Shown: positions 9,647-18,184 of the stretch, piece after piece | How the letters are laid out: the number at the start of each line of letters is the position of its first letter | Position numbering within the stretch: position 1 is the first letter of the stretch | Source: Acidobacteriaceae bacterium KBS 146 | GTDB taxonomy: Bacteria > Acidobacteriota > Terriglobia > Terriglobales > Acidobacteriaceae | Assembly (NCBI GenBank): GCA_000688615.1 | Contig: JHVA01000001.1 | Location: 4,633,001 to 4,697,000 of the forward strand | Reading direction: 5' to 3' | DNA: 64,000 nucleotides | The notes under the pieces: generated by a model | Databases searched by the model: none | The model's input: only the letters and a program-made list of their open reading frames with translations | Told to the model about the DNA's origin: nothing | Made by a program: the position numbers and the translations under genes

Positions 9647-12600
9647 ATGAGTTTCGCGATTCGAATCAAACTACTTTGTGTCTTCTATTTGGCGATCTTT
9701 TCGACTGTTACTCTGGCACATGCACAGGCAGTTTACGGGACGATCTATGGAACCGTGACCGACGCCTCCGGTGCTTTAGTGCCGAACGCAACCGTTACAG
9801 TGACTGATGTAGCGAAAGGAACTACGAGCGTAGTTCAAAGCAACACAAGAGGCGAGTTTACGGCGGATCATCTGATTCCCGATACATACGATGTCATGGT
9901 TGCCGCCGCGGGATTTCAGGGTTTCCAGCAATCGGGAATACAGGTCTTTGCAGACACCTCTGTGAAGGTGCAGGTCAGTCTTACGGTAGGTTCCTCAGAC
10001 CAAACCATCGAAGTTAATGCCGAGTCGGTGCCACTCCTGAAGACAGATCGAGCAGATGTATCCACTGTTTTTTCATCAAGTGAGATCCAGAATTTGCCGA
10101 TTCCCGGACGCAACTTCACCGGCCTACAGTTGTTGTTGCCAGGAGCACAGGAGTTGGGATGGAGTCATGCGGCAAGCGAAAATCCGCAGGGCAGCAAGCA
10201 GATCATGGTCGACGGTCAGGCTTTCGCTGGAGTGGCCTACGAGCTCGATGGAACGGATAATCAGGACCCGATCCTCGGCATCATCGTCGTCAATCCGAAC
10301 CTCGACTCGCTGTCGGAAAGCAAGATCACGACGCAAAACTTTGATGCCGAATTTGGCAAGGCGGTGTCCTCTGTTGTGACCGCGCAGACCAAGTCTGGCT
10401 CAAATAAATTTCACGGTTCCGCATTTGATTATCGTCAAAGCGCCGCAAATCTCGCCCGAAACCCGTTTACTCAAGGTCCGACCCAGGGCAAAATTCCGCA
10501 AGCATTGAAGAACCAGTTTGGTGGTTCGATTGGCGGTCCGATTTTCAAGGATAAGGTGTTTTTCTTCGGCGACTATCAGGGTGTGCGGCAGAAGGTTGGA
10601 ACCTCAAATACCCAAACGGTACCATCTTCTCTCCTGGTGGAAACGTGCCTTGGCAAACAGGTAGGGCCGAGCGGAATTCCTGGTTGCGACCTCAGCGAAT
10701 ATGCAGCCAATGTCACCCCCGCAGGTGCCGGCATTATCTATCAGTCTAACGGGCAGCCCTATCCTGGAAACGTTATCCCTGCGTCACAGGTTTCAGCGCA
10801 GGCCAAGAACTTCTTCGCGTTGCTTGAGCCCTACAAGCCGAACAATCCTGGCGCCTTTAACGGTCTCAAAAACAACTACAGTGGCGGTGGTACAGGGGGA
10901 CTGAACAGCGATCAATGGGATGTGCGCGGCGACTATCAAATGAATGAGAAGGTCCACATCTTTGGCCGCTTCAGCCGGTTCACCGACGTTCTAAGCGGTG
11001 CGACCATGTTTGGCGCCGCTGGAGGGGCGGGATTCGGTCTTGGAGGCTACGGTGGCACCTCCAAGGGAGCCAATGACAGTGTTGCTGCTGGCGCAGATAT
11101 CGCTCTCAACGCAAAGCTGGTAACGGATATTCGACTTGGCTACTTCCGCTACAACATCATCACCTCGAAATATAACCAGAACATTCCATTTGCTGATCAA
11201 CTCGGTATTCCTGGAATGAATACAGGTACTCTGGCCACTGGTGGGGCTCCGAGCTTCCAATTGGCTGAGGTCGGATCAAGCACCGGATCAGAGCCTGCGA
11301 ACCCACAAAGCCAGGGACCGCAATATGGTGCTGGTCTCAATGTCGATCGCTGCAACTGCCCCTTAACCGAGCGCGAAGATCAGTATCAACTCGTGAACAA
11401 TTGGACGAAGATACTAGGCACGCATTCCATAAAAATAGGAGCCGACCTCCGTTATGCACGCAACTTGCGGGTTCCGAGCGATAACGACCGCACTGGGATT
11501 CTGTATTTCAGCAACCAACCGACCTCGAATCCGGCCATTGCCAGCGGCTCGCAGGGTGGCATTGGTTTTGCAACCTTTGCTTTGGGTAAAGTAACGGGTT
11601 TCAAGCGTTTTGTGAGCACTTCTACAAACGCGAAGGAGTTTCAGAAACGCGACTTCTTCTATGTGCAGGACACATGGCGTGTCACCGACAAACTGACCGT
11701 CAACTATGGGCTGCGCTACGAATTCTACTTTCCCGAAACGATCAATGCCCAAGGGAACGGTGCTCTGCTGGACATGAAAACCGGATATCTAAATGTTGCC
11801 AGCGTGGGAGTGGTTGGCAGCAATTTGAACTGGGGTCGGAATACGAATACCTATAGCCCCAGAGTTGGCGTTGCCTATCAGGTCCGTCCCAATACAGTGC
11901 TTCGCGGGGGATATGGGCGTAGCTTCGATATAGGTGTCTTCGGCTCGATCTTTGGGCACGCAGCAACGCAGAATCTGCCTGTTCTCTCAAGCCAAGAAGT
12001 AGTTGCCACGGGCGGACCATTGAGTCAGGCATTTACTCTCGCCTCGGGGCCTCCGGCGCCCGCGCCCATTGCCGTACCTACCAACGGGTTGCTTCCGAAC
12101 CCGGGTTACGCCGTAAACTCTCGTGCGCGGCCCAATCCACTCCGGTTGCCGACTCTTGATGCCTGGAATCTTAGTTTGCAGCAATCACTGACGCCCACCC
12201 TATCGCTCACCGTTGCCTACGTGGGAAACAAGGGCACTCATACCCTCGGTGATAACAGCGGCAACACGACCAATCCCAATGAGGCGGCGATCTTTCTCCC
12301 TGCGGAGTTCAGCATCACCGGGCAGCCTCTTCATTACGATTCTTCCGTCAGTCCGAATACCAGCTATGGTGTGAGAGCGTTGAATGGTACCCCCGTTGCC
12401 GGTATCGCCCCTAATGGGGGTACGAGCAACTCCACCTATCTACAGCGCTACTACGGCGGCAAGCTTCCGGCTTGTTCGGTTCCGGGATATCAGACGAACG
12501 ATCCGCTTATATCGAACGGACAGTGCGGCTGGACAAACGGCATCACGGATTACAGTAACAATTTTGACTCGCACTATAACGCGTTGCAGGTTTCGCTTGC

Positions 12601-13300
12601 CAAACAGTTCACGCATGGTCTGTCTTTCAACGCGAACTATGCCTGGCAGCGAGCGACCAGCTATGCTGGAGGCTTTTCGACCTGGGATAAGAGGGCGGTC
12701 AAGGGTCGTGACAGTGCACTCAGACAGCAACAGATCATTATTTATGGTCTATATCAACTTCCGTTTGGTCGTAACAAGCTCTTGTTCGGCCAGGTGAAGC
12801 CTATCGTCAACCAGATCATCGGAGGATGGGAACTCAGCCCCGTACTGAATTACTCCAGCGGCCTCCCCTTTACGCTTTCCTATGGCTCATGCAGCAACAG
12901 CATTCCAACTACATCCGCGCCTTGCTATGTCAATGGAAATCCGGGAGCATTTCATTCTCAGATATCCGGCTCTCCAGGCCATAATCTCACCTATTTCAAG
13001 GCCCAACCTTTGGGAGGCGCTTTTACCGCGACTGGCCCCGATCAGATTGGGACCATAGGTAGAAACAGTGTCTTTGGCCCGCATTTTTTCAATACGGACC
13101 TCGCCGTTCAGAAGAACTTCCCCATTCGGGAGATCGCAACAATTCAGTTCCGCATGGACGCCTATAACGTTTTCAATCACATCAACTATGGAACTCCTAG
13201 CGGCAACATCGAACAGGACGGTGCCATTAGTGCAGGGCCGGGGGTGGATGGCACGACCAACCCGCGTCAGTTGCAGTTCTCGCTGAGAGTGCAATTCTGA
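9647..13300 (+). CDS. Oar-like TonB-dependent outer-membrane receptor
   Basis: The protein has 1217 residues from ATG 9647, chosen because GGAGAG lies 7 bases upstream and a signal peptide follows directly (hydrophobic stretch, cleavage near AHAQA); in-frame starts at 9599 and 9605 would add up to 16 residues. Mature residues begin with a carboxypeptidase-regulatory-like domain (GTVTDASGALVPNATVTVTD), then a plug domain (LPIPGRNFTGLQLLLPG, VDGQAF), then a very large beta-barrel ending in an aromatic residue (FSLRVQF). This is the Oar-like receptor type abundant in Acidobacteriota. It probably imports an oligosaccharide made by the divergent GH13 enzyme, but the ligand is inferred from context only. 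Confidence 0.9.
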   Translation: MSFAIRIKLLCVFYLAIFSTVTLAHAQAVYGTIYGTVTDASGALVPNATVTVTDVAKGTTSVVQSNTRGEFTADHLIPDTYDVMVAAAGFQGFQQSGIQVFADTSVKVQVSLTVGSSDQTIEVNAESVPLLKTDRADVSTVFSSSEIQNLPIPGRNFTGLQLLLPGAQELGWSHAASENPQGSKQIMVDGQAFAGVAYELDGTDNQDPILGIIVVNPNLDSLSESKITTQNFDAEFGKAVSSVVTAQTKSGSNKFHGSAFDYRQSAANLARNPFTQGPTQGKIPQALKNQFGGSIGGPIFKDKVFFFGDYQGVRQKVGTSNTQTVPSSLLVETCLGKQVGPSGIPGCDLSEYAANVTPAGAGIIYQSNGQPYPGNVIPASQVSAQAKNFFALLEPYKPNNPGAFNGLKNNYSGGGTGGLNSDQWDVRGDYQMNEKVHIFGRFSRFTDVLSGATMFGAAGGAGFGLGGYGGTSKGANDSVAAGADIALNAKLVTDIRLGYFRYNIITSKYNQNIPFADQLGIPGMNTGTLATGGAPSFQLAEVGSSTGSEPANPQSQGPQYGAGLNVDRCNCPLTEREDQYQLVNNWTKILGTHSIKIGADLRYARNLRVPSDNDRTGILYFSNQPTSNPAIASGSQGGIGFATFALGKVTGFKRFVSTSTNAKEFQKRDFFYVQDTWRVTDKLTVNYGLRYEFYFPETINAQGNGALLDMKTGYLNVASVGVVGSNLNWGRNTNTYSPRVGVAYQVRPNTVLRGGYGRSFDIGVFGSIFGHAATQNLPVLSSQEVVATGGPLSQAFTLASGPPAPAPIAVPTNGLLPNPGYAVNSRARPNPLRLPTLDAWNLSLQQSLTPTLSLTVAYVGNKGTHTLGDNSGNTTNPNEAAIFLPAEFSITGQPLHYDSSVSPNTSYGVRALNGTPVAGIAPNGGTSNSTYLQRYYGGKLPACSVPGYQTNDPLISNGQCGWTNGITDYSNNFDSHYNALQVSLAKQFTHGLSFNANYAWQRATSYAGGFSTWDKRAVKGRDSALRQQQIIIYGLYQLPFGRNKLLFGQVKPIVNQIIGGWELSPVLNYSSGLPFTLSYGSCSNSIPTTSAPCYVNGNPGAFHSQISGSPGHNLTYFKAQPLGGAFTATGPDQIGTIGRNSVFGPHFFNTDLAVQKNFPIREIATIQFRMDAYNVFNHINYGTPSGNIEQDGAISAGPGVDGTTNPRQLQFSLRVQF

Positions 13301-13334
13301 CCTCGTCAGAAGGAGACCTAAAGCTTATACACTC

Positions 13335-14402
13335 ATGTTCACCATGGATATGTTGAGGCCGTTCCGGAGAATGCTAGTCCTATCAGTGGTAGTCGGGGTG
13401 GCCTTCGCAAGAGGACAGCAATCAAGCTCGAACATGGTGGATGCCCCTTCAAGCGCGGTTGCGAACCTCACCCATTTGAGCCAGATGATTGATCGCGGTC
13501 ATGCTGATGAGGCTTTACAGCAGCTTGATCGATTGAAATCTCACTCCTCGAATCTTCCTGGCGTTGACCGACTACGAGGGGTTGCTTTCTATACGCAGAA
13601 TCGTTTTGCCGAGGCGGATGCCGCGTTCGCCTCCGCGCTCAAGCTGGACACGCGCGATGAGCAGTCAACACAGATGCGCGGTTTGACTCTCTTTCGTTTG
13701 GGTAGACCAGAGGACGCGATTCCATTGCTAGAGGCTGCACACGACTGGACGCCGGCGACAAGAACCGATCCAAGTTATGTCCTGGCGCTTTGTTACATCG
13801 ACACCCGTCGTTACGACGATGCCCGCCGCGCTTTTGCTGGTCAGTATGGGTTTCCTCCCGAGTCAGCCGCTGCCTATCTGCTGGCGGCTCGCATGTTTCT
13901 CCGTCGCGAGTATGTTCCCGTCGCAAAGGAGTCTGCGATAAAAGCCCTTGCTCTGGACCCGAAGCTGCCAATGGCCCACGTGTTGTTGGGAGAGATTGCG
14001 CTGGCCGGGGAGCATATTGACGATGCGATCGCTGAGTTTGAGAAGGAGCGCGCTCAGAATCCTTTGGAAGCCAGCAGTTATGACAGGCTAGGCGACGCGT
14101 ATACTCGAGCAGGTGACTACGAGCGTGCTCAGCAAGCCCTGCAGCAGGCCCTGCTACTCGAACCCAATTCAACCGGACCTTACATCCTGCTCGGAAAGGT
14201 TCTGTTAAAGCGTCAGGATGGTGTAAACGCCACCATGTACCTCGAGCGCGCGGCGAAGATGGATCCTAATAACTCTATGACGCACAGCCTGCTTGGACAG
14301 GCATATCGTCTCCTTGGCAGGACCGAGGATGCGAGCCGCCAGACCGAACTGGCGGAAAGGCTCCAGTCTGCGAATCAGCCGAAATTGCAGGATATCCGAT
14401 AA
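13335..14402 (+). CDS. exported TPR-repeat protein downstream of TonB receptor
   Basis: The 355-residue protein starts with a signal peptide (hydrophobic residues about 10-26, then GQQSSS). The rest is TPR repeats with patterns such as LDRLRGVAFYTQNRFAEADAAF-like helices, ending in LLGQAYRLLGRTEDASRQ. It lies 34 bp after the receptor stop; an AAGGAG site is 20 bases before the first ATG, so the next in-frame Met codons (13344, 13350) are possible starts. The pairing of receptor and TPR protein suggests a periplasmic partner of the receptor. No enzyme motif is visible. Confidence 0.78.
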   Translation: MFTMDMLRPFRRMLVLSVVVGVAFARGQQSSSNMVDAPSSAVANLTHLSQMIDRGHADEALQQLDRLKSHSSNLPGVDRLRGVAFYTQNRFAEADAAFASALKLDTRDEQSTQMRGLTLFRLGRPEDAIPLLEAAHDWTPATRTDPSYVLALCYIDTRRYDDARRAFAGQYGFPPESAAAYLLAARMFLRREYVPVAKESAIKALALDPKLPMAHVLLGEIALAGEHIDDAIAEFEKERAQNPLEASSYDRLGDAYTRAGDYERAQQALQQALLLEPNSTGPYILLGKVLLKRQDGVNATMYLERAAKMDPNNSMTHSLLGQAYRLLGRTEDASRQTELAERLQSANQPKLQDIR

Positions 14403-14800
14403 CCTCGCAAGGAAGTTTTTTCGATAACATCGCCAAACTCGAAATAATGCAGTCACCGTAATCGACTGTATATCGCGATAATTGTGCGTGCAGATTGGGT
14501 CTCAATCTGATACCCGAATCGATGCACACGGAGCCGACAGACTGTATGGCAATTCCGATATGTATATCCGAAAGTGGGCTAAAGCGTATTGATTGCATAT
14601 TGTCTTGGGCAAGAAAGAATAAAACTGCACTTTCACTTCGCGGACTCACAGAGAGATGCGATGTATCGCGTCAGGAAGCGCCTCATAAGGATGAGTTGGG
14701 ACTCGGTAGGATGGTGCCCTTACCGTCTGGTTCTCCCCAATCCACCTGTCAGTTCATTCTGGCGGGCATTTTGCACTTGCTCCGGTTCAAGTATGTCGAT
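14403..14800. other. convergent intergenic region, no gene recognised
   Basis: About 400 bases lie between the end of the plus-strand TPR gene and the end of the minus-strand carotenoid operon. An open frame on the plus strand (14495-14857) does not resemble a protein and overlaps the small operon gene. No obvious hairpin-plus-T-run terminator is visible for either side. Confidence 0.45.
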
Positions 14801-15124
14801 TTATTCGCTCCATCCCAGGCTTTCCGCTTCCTCAAAGGTGAGATTGAGGAGATATAGAAAGCCGTCGGGGCTCTCTACGTGGCCAAGAACATCACGCACA
14901 TCAGAGCCGTGAGGGAGCAGAGCATTGATGGTTTCAATAAGTTCATATTCGTCCACAAAAGCACATTCTTGGGCTTGAGCATGGCTGTTACCCCTGACCG
15001 TCCAGAGTCGGATATTAGCGATGTAACGGCAGGTGAGATTGTCTTCGTCGTACTTGCAGCACAAATGGACCAGGTATCGCCGCTTTCGAGGTCCAGGATC
15101 GAGGCTCTCTTTGGACCCACTCAT
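14801..15124 (-). CDS. small unknown protein, last gene of the carotenoid operon
   Basis: I do not recognise this 107-residue protein. It has no signal peptide and no membrane segment. It is moderately acidic, with a C-terminal part rich in charged residues (LLPHGSDVRDVLGHV, LTFEEAESLGW). The choice of ATG 15124 rests on its ATGA overlap with the stop of the acyltransferase gene, the same junction seen at every other step of this operon; this makes a real, translationally coupled gene likely. A longer reading from 15145 would overlap the upstream gene by 25 bases. A cytoplasmic accessory or regulatory role in pigment formation is only a guess. Confidence 0.55.
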   Translation of the reverse strand: MSGSKESLDPGPRKRRYLVHLCCKYDEDNLTCRYIANIRLWTVRGNSHAQAQECAFVDEYELIETINALLPHGSDVRDVLGHVESPDGFLYLLNLTFEEAESLGWSE

Positions 15125-15600
15125 AGGTGAACCGGAGCGGTGCACCCAATGCGGGCGATACGGTTGAGGGTGAGGCGGTTATAGCGCTGTACGAGAATGC
15201 AAGGCAGGTTGGCAGAGAGGGCGTAGGCGGTCATTATCCAGCGAGCCCACGGAGGATTCCAGATGAAGAAAAGAGGCAGGCAGGCAAGCATGCACCAGTG
15301 CGCAATTTCGGCTCGGCGGGTCTCGATTAGAAATTGCGCGAAGTAGGCGGAGTTGCGCTCGCGTAGCTTCTTTTTAGGGACGCCGCCAAGCCAAGGTGCT
15401 CCATCGGGGAGCAAGAATTTCCATCTTCGAATGGCGAACCAATCCCGATAGAGATACCCATCCTGTTCCCAAGGGCGTGGGGTGGTGAGCCACGTGTCGT
15501 GGGCGAAGCTGTGAGAAGGGACGCGGATAGCGATGAACCCAATGGCTATGTGAAGAATGGGCCAGCCGAGGATATTTGCCGCCCATATCACCGGGATCAT
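15121..15600 (-). CDS. crtO: CrtO-type glycosyl-4,4'-diaponeurosporenoate acyltransferase
   Basis: The 159-residue protein matches the size of the staphylococcal CrtO acyltransferase (about 165). It has hydrophobic segments at the N-terminus (about 5-27), near residue 100-117 and near 125-140, and the family's conserved core (RRWKFLLPDGAPWLGG then KKKL, ETRRAEIAHW, ILVQRYNR near the C-terminus). In staphyloxanthin synthesis CrtO attaches a fatty acyl chain to the glucose of the glycosylated C30 carotenoic acid at the membrane. The start ATG at 15600 overlaps the upstream glycosyltransferase stop by ATGA; longer in-frame readings upstream run inside that gene and are not real. The neighbouring crt genes make the assignment firm at family level; the exact acyl product is unknown. 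Confidence 0.82.
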   Translation of the reverse strand: MIPVIWAANILGWPILHIAIGFIAIRVPSHSFAHDTWLTTPRPWEQDGYLYRDWFAIRRWKFLLPDGAPWLGGVPKKKLRERNSAYFAQFLIETRRAEIAHWCMLACLPLFFIWNPPWARWIMTAYALSANLPCILVQRYNRLTLNRIARIGCTAPVHL

Positions 15601-16670
15601 ACTTCGCGTCCTCTCCAGACAGTTTTGCGATGGAGTCCACGACGCGCCGCTGAGCGCCCGAACACGGCACAGTAGTATGCAAGCGGCAACGGATACAGCA
15701 GAAAAGTGAGAAAACGATAGCTGCCAAGCTGGCGCGCGAGCCATGCGAGCTGCAAGCTGAACATCAGGTAGACAAAGCCCAGGCTGAGGCGGCCGAAGTC
15801 GCGCGGTGCGATCAGAAGCAGCGCCGTGGACCAGAGAGCGGAGATCCACACTACGGCCGACGCAAGAATAGAACCGTCCGAAGCTGCGGCTCCGTGGATA
15901 AAAGCTTTGGTCCAGCTGTCCGACATCTGGCCCAGGCCTTGCGGAAACATACGCATATGAAGAGTGTCGCGGCCGCCTAGGCACAGGATGCGCGCCCCCG
16001 AGGCGCAGATAAGGCTGGATAGAGTGAGATTCTCTAAGACGGAACCGCGGACAGCAGCGTGGCCGCCAACCGCGAAATAGATTTCTTTGGCAATGAGTAG
16101 GCATTGGCCAAAGAGCCGCGGTTTGGAAACTGGACCGAACCCACCGGCGCCCGCAGCCATCAGGAGGTTAAAAAAGATCGAGAGCTGCTCGTATGGGCAT
16201 CTCATGACGTGGTAAGGCAACAATGAAAACACCAGTCCTGGATCCTGCTCTCCGCACCAACGCACAACGAGACGGTCCAAGCCTCTGTCGACAAAGAACG
16301 TGTCCGCATCCAGAAAAAGCAGATTATCTCCGGTGGCGCGTTGGGCTCCCTGATGACACGCCCACGCCTTGCCAGTCCACCCTACGGGTAGCGGATCCGA
16401 GGTGATGACGGTTGCTCCAAGACTTCGCCCGATCCGCGCGGTGTCATCGGTGGAAGCATCGTCAATGACGAGAATCTCTGTCGGCCGCACCCCCGCCATG
16501 GCGATCGATTGCAGCAGGCGGGGAAGATTGCCTTCCTCATTACGTGCAGGAATAACGATGGATAAACTGATCTCGCAATGCGGCGGAGCGGACGCGCAAA
16601 TCGGGATTCGCCGGATTAGGAGAAAGCCAGCTGGAAGTCCGAGAGCGCAGAGCAGGGCCGGTGCGATCAT
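15597..16670 (-). CDS. crtQ: CrtQ-type family 2 glycosyltransferase of carotenoid pathway
   Basis: The 357-residue protein has an N-terminal membrane segment (about 3-16), a GT-A fold glycosyltransferase 2 domain (VIPARNEEGNLPRLL, VIDDASTDDTA, and the DxD region FLDADTFF at about 120-127) and several C-terminal membrane helices (about 265-345). This is the architecture of 4,4'-diaponeurosporenoate glycosyltransferase, which adds glucose to the C30 carotenoic acid. It overlaps both the upstream desaturase-type gene and the downstream acyltransferase by ATGA, so all are probably made from one message with coupled translation. The gene name follows the staphylococcal pathway by family and context; sugar specificity is not shown. 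Confidence 0.8.
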   Translation of the reverse strand: MIAPALLCALGLPAGFLLIRRIPICASAPPHCEISLSIVIPARNEEGNLPRLLQSIAMAGVRPTEILVIDDASTDDTARIGRSLGATVITSDPLPVGWTGKAWACHQGAQRATGDNLLFLDADTFFVDRGLDRLVVRWCGEQDPGLVFSLLPYHVMRCPYEQLSIFFNLLMAAGAGGFGPVSKPRLFGQCLLIAKEIYFAVGGHAAVRGSVLENLTLSSLICASGARILCLGGRDTLHMRMFPQGLGQMSDSWTKAFIHGAAASDGSILASAVVWISALWSTALLLIAPRDFGRLSLGFVYLMFSLQLAWLARQLGSYRFLTFLLYPLPLAYYCAVFGRSAARRGLHRKTVWRGREV

Positions 16671-18184
16671 GACTTTCCTTTGCTGGTTTGCTCAAGAATC
16701 ATCCTAGCTACGTGTTGACCACTAAGCGTGACCATGGGCATGCCTGCCCCGGGATTGACGCTGCCGCCGACGAAGAAAAGATTGCTAAACCCTGGGCTTC
16801 TCTTCGGCGCTTTAAAAGCGAAGTTACGGCGGCGATCGCAGACAACGCCGTAGATGGAACCCTGGTTGGAGGCATAACGGGCCTCGATGTCGAAGGGGGT
16901 CCAGAAGTCTTCGACGATGATGTGTTTCCGTAAATCCGTGAGGCCCATACGCTCGAGCTTATCTAGGCAGAGTTCCTTGAAAGTGACGTAATCTTCGCGA
17001 GTGTAAGGATTACGATCACTGATCGATGGAATGTGGGGCAGGATTTTGATGTTGTCGCAGCCGGGGGGCGCCTGTGATGGATCGGTGCGAGTAGGCGCGA
17101 CGACGTATATGGTGGGGTCGTCCGGCAGCATCTTATCGCGAAAAACCCGGCGAAAATGCTCGTGCAGATTTGTAGAGTAGAAGAAGTTGTGATGTGCGAG
17201 CTGGGGATAGACCCGATCCAATCCAAGGTGCAGGATGATACCGGAGCAGGAGGGTTCGAAGCGACGCAGCTTCTTCATGGTGGAAGCGGGCGAATGGATC
17301 AACCGCTGCATAGCGGGGACAACCTCCATGTTCGATACGACGTAATCGGCAGGCAAAGTATGAAGATTGCCCTTGGAATCACATACGTGCACACCCGTGG
17401 CAGTGCTGCCTGAGTAATCGATACGCAGCACCTCACACTCAAGGCACAGCGCCACGCCAGTTTCTTCAAGACGTCTGCGAAATGCGTGGCCTAGCTGATA
17501 TAGACCGCCAGCGACATACCAGAGACCGAATTCCATCTGGATGGTTGGCATCAAGTTCATGAACGCGGGGGAGTCAAGTGCGCTGGAGCCGACATATTTG
17601 ATGAAGTATTCGAAAATGTCGCGAAGATAACGATTGCTGACGCGCTTGTAGATGCTATCCGACATTGAGCGTAAGTAGTCGAGATCCCTGGCTTCCTTCC
17701 AGCCATAAAAGCGGAAAAACTGTAGAAGGGTATCTAAACCATGGCGGAGGTAGCCACGTTCAAGGATGTTGTATTGGCGCAATGAATAAGTAAGAAAATT
17801 CTTGTACTCGTCGAAGGCGTGCGGCCCAAAGGCTTCGAGCTCCGTACGCATTTTTTTACGATCTTCCCAGAGGTTGACGACGACTCCGTCTTCAAAGAAA
17901 TTGCGCCACTGCGGATCGACCCGCTGCAGGGTTATATAGTCTTCCAGTCGCTTGCCATCGCCTTCGAAGATGGGCCGAAAAATCTCAGGAAGTGTAAAGA
18001 TCGAAGGCCCGAGATCGAAGCTGAATCCTTCGGTTTGTAACTGATTGAGTTTGCCGCCGACCTGCGTATTCTTCTCAAGAATCGTGACCTCGAAGCCACT
18101 GCGTGCAAGCATGATGGCTGCGGACATGCCCCCAAGTCCAGCTCCGATGACGATTACACGTTTGTTTCTTTCAATTACGCTCAT
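16667..18184 (-). CDS. crtP: CrtP-type C30 carotenoid oxidase / CrtI-family desaturase
   Basis: The 505-residue flavoprotein begins with a dinucleotide-binding motif (VIVIGAGLGGMSAAIMLA, then LEKNTQVGGK) and ends with the conserved CrtI-family FAD motif (GGSVNPGAGMPMVTLSG). The start is ATG 18184, which overlaps the aldehyde dehydrogenase stop by ATGA; a frame extension of 20 residues upstream is not needed. The family includes diapophytoene desaturases (CrtN) and diaponeurosporene oxidases (CrtP); two members occur in this operon, and this one, adjacent to the dehydrogenase and glycosyltransferase genes, is the better candidate for terminal methyl oxidation. Which paralogue does which step is inference. 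Confidence 0.78.
   Translation of the reverse strand: MSVIERNKRVIVIGAGLGGMSAAIMLARSGFEVTILEKNTQVGGKLNQLQTEGFSFDLGPSIFTLPEIFRPIFEGDGKRLEDYITLQRVDPQWRNFFEDGVVVNLWEDRKKMRTELEAFGPHAFDEYKNFLTYSLRQYNILERGYLRHGLDTLLQFFRFYGWKEARDLDYLRSMSDSIYKRVSNRYLRDIFEYFIKYVGSSALDSPAFMNLMPTIQMEFGLWYVAGGLYQLGHAFRRRLEETGVALCLECEVLRIDYSGSTATGVHVCDSKGNLHTLPADYVVSNMEVVPAMQRLIHSPASTMKKLRRFEPSCSGIILHLGLDRVYPQLAHHNFFYSTNLHEHFRRVFRDKMLPDDPTIYVVAPTRTDPSQAPPGCDNIKILPHIPSISDRNPYTREDYVTFKELCLDKLERMGLTDLRKHIIVEDFWTPFDIEARYASNQGSIYGVVCDRRRNFAFKAPKRSPGFSNLFFVGGSVNPGAGMPMVTLSGQHVARMILEQTSKGKS

Noticed and set aside
14495..14857. A 120-codon open frame on the plus strand
   Set aside because: It overlaps the small carotenoid-operon gene on the other strand, looks like no known protein and has no ribosome-binding site.
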